Both the position numbers and the translations under genes were made by a program. The notes beneath the pieces were generated by a model that saw only the letters and a program-made list of their open reading frames with translations, ran no database searches and was not told the DNA's origin. Of a DNA stretch of 64,000 nucleotides, positions 60,642 through 64,000 are shown one piece after another (position 1 is the first letter of the stretch; the number at the start of each line of letters is the position of its first letter). The stretch is from positions 3,191 through 67,190 of the forward strand of contig NZ_QUFI01000013.1 of the NCBI RefSeq assembly GCF_003478505.1, written 5' to 3'. This DNA comes from Clostridium sp. AF27-2AA. Its GTDB lineage: Bacteria; Bacillota; Clostridia; Lachnospirales; Lachnospiraceae.

Positions 60642-60670
60642 TTGACGCTTGCTTTTTTTAAGGATATAAA
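60642..60670 (+). promoter_or_regulatory. promoter of the PRPP synthetase gene
   Basis: TTGACG (60642-60647), a 17-base spacer and TATAAA (60665-60670). Transcription would start near 60677, after an in-frame ATG at 60672, which fixes the coding start at 60717. Confidence 0.8.
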
Positions 60671-60716
60671 TATGTTGGATTATAATGAACTATTTTACCT
60701 GAAGGAGTATGTACCA

Positions 60717-61925
60717 ATGGCTAACAACTACGTGTTTAATGACATTTTACCGGTAGCGCCGTTAAAGCTCGCTGCCCTGGAAAGCTGCAAGGATCTGGCA
60801 ACCAAGGTAAACGATCACATTGTTACCTTCCGCCGCAATGATACCGTGGAGCTGCTTCGCCGCCAGCAGGATTTAAACTACCGCGGCTACGATGTAGATT
60901 CCTATCTTCTTGACTGCAAATGCCCGCGTTTCGGTTCCGGTGAGGCAAAGGCCGTTATTAACGAATCTGTCCGCGGCGCGGATCTGTTTGCAATGGTAGA
61001 TGTAACCAACTACAGCATCCCGTACAGCGTATGCGGCTACACCAACCACATGTCCCCGGATGACCATTTCCAGGACTTAAAGCGCATCATCGGTGCTTCC
61101 GTAGCCACCGCACACCGTGTTAATGTTGTTATGCCTTTCTTATATGAAGGACGTCAGCACAAGCGTACCAAGCGCGAGTCCTTAGACTGCGCAATGGCAC
61201 TGGAGGAGCTGATCTCCATGGGCGTTTCCAACATCATCACCTTCGATGCCCATGACCCGCGCGTTCAGAACGCCATTCCGTTAAGCGGCTTCGATAACTT
61301 CATGCCGACTTACCAGTTTGTAAAGTCTCTGTTCACCCACGACACCTCCTTAAAGATCGACAAGGATCATCTTATGATCATCAGCCCGGATGAGGGTGCC
61401 ATGAACCGTGCCGTATACCTGGCCAACAACCTCGGTGTTGATATGGGTATGTTCTATAAGCGCCGTGACTACTCCAGAGTCATTGACGGCCGCAACCCGA
61501 TCGTCGCCCACGAGTTTTTAGGTACTTCCGTAGAAGGAAAGACCGTTCTCATCATTGACGATATGATCGCATCCGGCGAGAGCATGTTAGACACCGCCAG
61601 AGAGTTAAAGGAGCGCAAGGCAGAGAAAGTCATCATCTGCTGCACCTTCGGCCTGTTCACCGCCGGTCTGGAAAAATTTGACCAGTACTATCAGAATGGC
61701 TACATTGACTATGTCATTACCACCAACTTAAACTACCGCCCGAAAGAGCTGTTAGACCGCGAGTGGTATCTGGAGGCTGACATGAGTAAATATCTTGCAG
61801 CCATCATCAACTCCTTCAACCACGACGTTTCTATCGGAGCTGCCCTGTCTCCGACCGAAAAGATCCAGAAGCTGGTAAAACGCTACCAGGCAGGCGGATA
61901 CGATTATTATCAGACCATCCAGTAA
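60717..61925 (+). CDS. prs: ribose-phosphate pyrophosphokinase (PRPP synthetase), long variant
   Basis: The 402-residue protein (usual length about 315) makes PRPP from ribose-5-phosphate and ATP. GAAGGAG lies 9 bases before the ATG at 60717; upstream in-frame starts precede the transcript start. It has the ATP flexible-loop RQHKRTKRESLD (about 147-157), a metal-binding THDAHDP-like segment (here ITFDAHDPR) and the PRPP loop DDMIASGES (281-289). The N-terminal 70 residues have no clear counterpart in standard PrsA. Leucine is often coded TTA, unlike its neighbours, which prefer CTG. Confidence 0.85.
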   Translation: MANNYVFNDILPVAPLKLAALESCKDLATKVNDHIVTFRRNDTVELLRRQQDLNYRGYDVDSYLLDCKCPRFGSGEAKAVINESVRGADLFAMVDVTNYSIPYSVCGYTNHMSPDDHFQDLKRIIGASVATAHRVNVVMPFLYEGRQHKRTKRESLDCAMALEELISMGVSNIITFDAHDPRVQNAIPLSGFDNFMPTYQFVKSLFTHDTSLKIDKDHLMIISPDEGAMNRAVYLANNLGVDMGMFYKRRDYSRVIDGRNPIVAHEFLGTSVEGKTVLIIDDMIASGESMLDTARELKERKAEKVIICCTFGLFTAGLEKFDQYYQNGYIDYVITTNLNYRPKELLDREWYLEADMSKYLAAIINSFNHDVSIGAALSPTEKIQKLVKRYQAGGYDYYQTIQ

Positions 61926-61941
61926 ATTTTAATAGGGTCGC

Positions 61942-61990
61942 AAAAAAGAGCTTCACGCAGCGTATATAAGTGCTGTGCGAAGCTCTTTTT
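61942..61990. terminator. bidirectional terminator between prs and pgeF
   Basis: AAAAAGAGCTTC (61944-61954 region) pairs with GAAGCTCTTTTT (61979-61990), with a further CGCAGC/GCTGTG part in the stem. It is A-rich before and T-rich after, between convergent genes. Confidence 0.88.
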
Positions 61991-62003
61991 GTCTAATATG
62001 ATT

Positions 62004-62921
62004 TTATCCCTGCTCTCTGAGAGCCAGAAAGGCTGCCAGATTTCCCCGCTCCGTTCCCATGATCCGGTGAGAAAACAGGTGTGCCGGATTGCACCGGGTA
62101 CAGATATCCGTTGTATGGATCTGGTCTGCCGGGATTCCTGCCTCCCGGAGCACGATCTGGTTTGCTCGCCACAGATCCACCTGATACTTTCCGTCGGACT
62201 TTTGGTAAAACAGATCGTTATGGTACTGCTTTGCAAAGCCATCGGCAAATTCCGCAGCCACCTCCGGTCCTACCTCAAAGCAGTCCTGGCAGATACTCGG
62301 CCCAATGCAGGCAATGACATTCGCCGGTTCTGTGCCGTATTCCCGGTTCATGGCCTCCAGTGTGGCTTTTCCCATGCGGTGCACCGTGCCCCTCCAGCCG
62401 GAATGGGACAGTCCGACAGCCCTGTGGACCGGATCCACAAAATACAGTGGCACACAGTCTGCGTAAAAAGTCACCAGCGTGATACCCGGAATATCCGTGA
62501 TCAGGCCATCTACATCCTGATAATCCCGCTCTTTTACAATGCCCTTTCCCGCGTCTTCCTCCGTCACCTTGCGGACATTGGTGGTGTGGGTCTGGTAGGA
62601 AAGCACCATCTTCTCTGCATCGGTTCCGAGAACGGCTGCCATGCGGCGGTAATTTTCCATTACATGCTGCGGATCATCATTCCGGGTAAAGCTAAAGTTC
62701 ATGGTAGAGAACACGCCCTCGCTGACACCTCCGTGGCGGGTGGAAAAGGCATGGCTTACCAGACCGGTGGCATCCAGAGCCGGAAAGGCCAGATAGGTAA
62801 CGCCGTTTTTCTCACGGATTTCAATTTCCGATTTTTCCAAACCGCGCTCCATGCAGCAGCTTTCCGTCTGTCCTGCTGTTGTCATGCCGCTCTGCTTGCG
62901 AATCCATGCTTTCTGTTCCAT
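62004..62921 (-). CDS. pgeF: peptidoglycan editing factor PgeF (multicopper-like domain)
   Basis: The protein has 305 residues from the ATG at 62921 (AAAGGAG site). It has the YfiH/DUF152 core: STRHGGVSEGVFSTMNFSF, QTHTTNVRKV, DCVPLYFVDP, GLSHSGWRGTVHRMGKATLEAM and the Cys/His metal site in CIGPSICQDCFEVGPEV. PgeF trims D-Ser-type (wrongly built) muropeptides in E. coli; laccase activity is reported for some members. The N-terminal 50 residues are extra and charged. Confidence 0.9.
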   Translation of the reverse strand: MEQKAWIRKQSGMTTAGQTESCCMERGLEKSEIEIREKNGVTYLAFPALDATGLVSHAFSTRHGGVSEGVFSTMNFSFTRNDDPQHVMENYRRMAAVLGTDAEKMVLSYQTHTTNVRKVTEEDAGKGIVKERDYQDVDGLITDIPGITLVTFYADCVPLYFVDPVHRAVGLSHSGWRGTVHRMGKATLEAMNREYGTEPANVIACIGPSICQDCFEVGPEVAAEFADGFAKQYHNDLFYQKSDGKYQVDLWRANQIVLREAGIPADQIHTTDICTRCNPAHLFSHRIMGTERGNLAAFLALREQG

Positions 62922-62996
62922 CTGTACCCTCTCCTTTTCGTTCTGAATTTTCCATATCTGCACTGAACTGCATATTCAGCACAATTTTCAATGTTC

Positions 62997-63353
62997 CTAT
63001 GCGAACGCGTCCCGAATCCAGTTAATCTGATCTCCCAGTATACTCACCACATCAAAACGGCACGGCATGTCCTCGTGGTAATGTCGGCTGTACAGATAGA
63101 ACTGCGCCGTATAGCGTATCCGCTGCTGCTTGATATGGCCAACCGCCTCCGCAGGCATACCATTGCGTGCTGTTTTCCTGTATTTTACCTCGACAAATAC
63201 CAGATACTGTCCGTCCATTCCGATCAGGTCGATCTCACCCTGGCGGCAGCGAAAATTCCGCTCCAGAATTTTCACACCCCGGCGGGTCAGAAAGTCTGCC
63301 GCCAGCTCTTCTTTCCGGGTTCCGGTCTCCCGTTTATTTTCTTTGTATTCCAT
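62997..63353 (-). CDS. YraN family endonuclease-like protein (UPF0102)
   Basis: The 118-residue protein has the YraN pattern: GTRKEELAADFLTRRGVKILERNFRCRQGEIDLIGMDG then FVEVKYRK. The E-x-D and V-E-V-K residues match a restriction-endonuclease-like metal site, so nuclease activity is inferred. Biological function is not settled. The AGGTG site is unusually close to the ATG. It lies between rnhB and pgeF, a common arrangement. Confidence 0.9.
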   Translation of the reverse strand: MEYKENKRETGTRKEELAADFLTRRGVKILERNFRCRQGEIDLIGMDGQYLVFVEVKYRKTARNGMPAEAVGHIKQQRIRYTAQFYLYSRHYHEDMPCRFDVVSILGDQINWIRDAFA

Positions 63354-63426
63354 TCACACCTGTGCCTTCTGATCACACTGTTTTTCCAGAAACCTGCTCT
63401 GTTCGTTTTCTGCATCCATCCTGCTT

Positions 63427-64000
63427 TTACACAAAATTCTTAATGAAGCTTCTTCTATGGATCGGGGTTGGTCCATACTCTTTCAGTGCCGCAATGTGCG
63501 CTGCGGTACCATATCCCTTGTGCTTGGCAAAACCATACTCCGGAAATAAGGTATCGTACTCAACCATCATGTGATCCCTGGTCACCTTTGCTAAAATACT
63601 GGCTGCCGCAATGGAAACACTCTTGGCATCTCCCTTGATGATCGGCACCTGATTGATCTCCACCCTCGGAATGGTCACCGCGTCATTGAGCAGCAGATCC
63701 GGCTGCACGGAAAGCCCGGCAATGGCCTGGCGCATGGCTTCATAGGTGGCCTGTAAAATATTGATCTCATCGATCAGATCCGGCCCCACGATGCCAACAC
63801 TCCAGGCAACCGCCTTTTCCTTGATTTCTGTAAACAGGGCTTCCCTGCGCTTTTCAGAAAGCTTCTTGGAATCGTTTAAAAACAGGATCTCACAATCCAC
63901 CGGCAGGATCGCTGCCCCGGCCACCACCGGACCTGCTAATGGGCCACGGCCAGCCTCGTCGATGCCGCAGATGGCAGTACAGGCTGCGTAGGTATCCTCG
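63427..64000 (-). CDS. rnhB: ribonuclease HII, 5' end beyond the window
   Basis: The gene runs off the right edge; about 191 codons are visible. The N-terminal catalytic segment [17 protein letters not shown] (64000 side) and the later [19 protein letters not shown] and [26 protein letters not shown] signatures identify RNase HII. It removes ribonucleotides from DNA. Both RNase HI (rnhA) and HII are therefore in this window. It ends with a TAA, then a short gap to yraN. Confidence 0.95.
   Translation of the reverse strand, partial: EDTYAACTAICGIDEAGRGPLAGPVVAGAAILPVDCEILFLNDSKKLSEKRREALFTEIKEKAVAWSVGIVGPDLIDEINILQATYEAMRQAIAGLSVQPDLLLNDAVTIPRVEINQVPIIKGDAKSVSIAAASILAKVTRDHMMVEYDTLFPEYGFAKHKGYGTAAHIAALKEYGPTPIHRRSFIKNFV

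Noticed and set aside
60564..60716. A PRPP synthetase start upstream of 60717
   Set aside because: Those codons precede the predicted transcript start and overlap the promoter; the ATG at 60717 has the only good ribosome site.
63250..63274. GAAAATTC and GAATTTTC inverted repeat in yraN, similar to the palindromic element
   Set aside because: It encodes the conserved KILERNFRC segment of YraN, and the flanks do not match the other copies.
1..64000. tRNA, rRNA, CRISPR array, prophage or insertion sequence
   Set aside because: I looked for cloverleaf-like, direct-repeat and transposase patterns and saw none; this is reading by eye, not a search.

Overview
The window reads as a piece of chromosome from a spore-forming gut-type Clostridia bacterium, most likely Lachnospiraceae (Clostridium cluster XIVa). 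The reasons are the near-balanced base composition, the strong AGGAGG-type ribosome binding sites, the sporulation genes (spoIVA, yqfC, yqfD) next to housekeeping genes, the Clostridia-type order radC-mreC-mreD-pbp2-minCDE-rodA-mgsA, and an unusually long PBP2. The genus is inference. I see no phage, insertion sequence, CRISPR array, rRNA or tRNA gene. Nearly every gene is on the minus strand; only a LysR regulator (about 2.0-2.9 kb) and a PRPP synthetase (60.7-61.9 kb) are on the plus strand. No gene-free stretch exceeds 300 bases; the largest (54459-54747) is filled by a terminator and a promoter.

Layout, left to right. 0-3 kb: citrate lyase genes (partial citD, citF) with a divergent LysR regulator. 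3-5.5 kb: an SH3b/NlpC-P60 wall hydrolase and a cytidylate-kinase-like protein. 5.6-8.1 kb: overlapping aroB-lspA-rluD. 8.2-11.5 kb: a sepF/yggS/HlyD-like group and a small P-loop protein. 11.6-20.9 kb: one long cell-shape and division run (radC, mreC, mreD, PBP2, minC, minD, minE, rodA, mgsA, D,D-carboxypeptidase) that lacks mreB. 21-29.7 kb: miaB-mutS-mutL-miaA and a PLP enzyme (tRNA modification plus mismatch repair). 29.8-36.4 kb: two FAD oxidoreductases, proB, DUF896, 5-formyl-THF cyclo-ligase, proA and a histidine phosphatase. 36.5-41.7 kb: a BofC-like protein, a DUF3048 lipoprotein, ybeY, phoH, yqfD, yqfC, rpsU. 41.8-46.3 kb: alaS, an unannotated 41-residue membrane protein, an LprI-like protein, rnhA. 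46.3-50.8 kb: a beta-CASP hydrolase, spoIVA and a PPi-type phosphofructokinase. 51-56 kb: a branched-chain amino acid ABC transporter (livF, G, M, H and the binding protein). 56-60.5 kb: gpsA, plsY, der and a radical-SAM/DUF512 protein. 60.7-64 kb: PRPP synthetase, then pgeF, yraN and partial rnhB.

The content is mostly housekeeping, and I did not find a new defence or biosynthetic system. The most interesting signals are regulatory. (1) A perfect 10-bp inverted repeat around the spoIVA ribosome binding site has its distal arm inside the candidate sporulation promoter, so read-through mRNA would hide the ribosome site and mRNA from its own promoter would not. (2) A 34-bp palindromic repeat sits at or just after the stop codons of yqfC, yqfD and gpsA, with a compensatory base-pair change between two copies. 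(3) The citD leader has mutually exclusive terminator and antiterminator pairings. (4) The liv binding-protein gene is cut off from its permease genes by a strong terminator, and the permeases have a separate promoter. Protein oddities are the absence of mreB, a roughly 240-residue insertion in PBP2, a long PRPP synthetase and the 41-residue membrane protein upstream of alaS.
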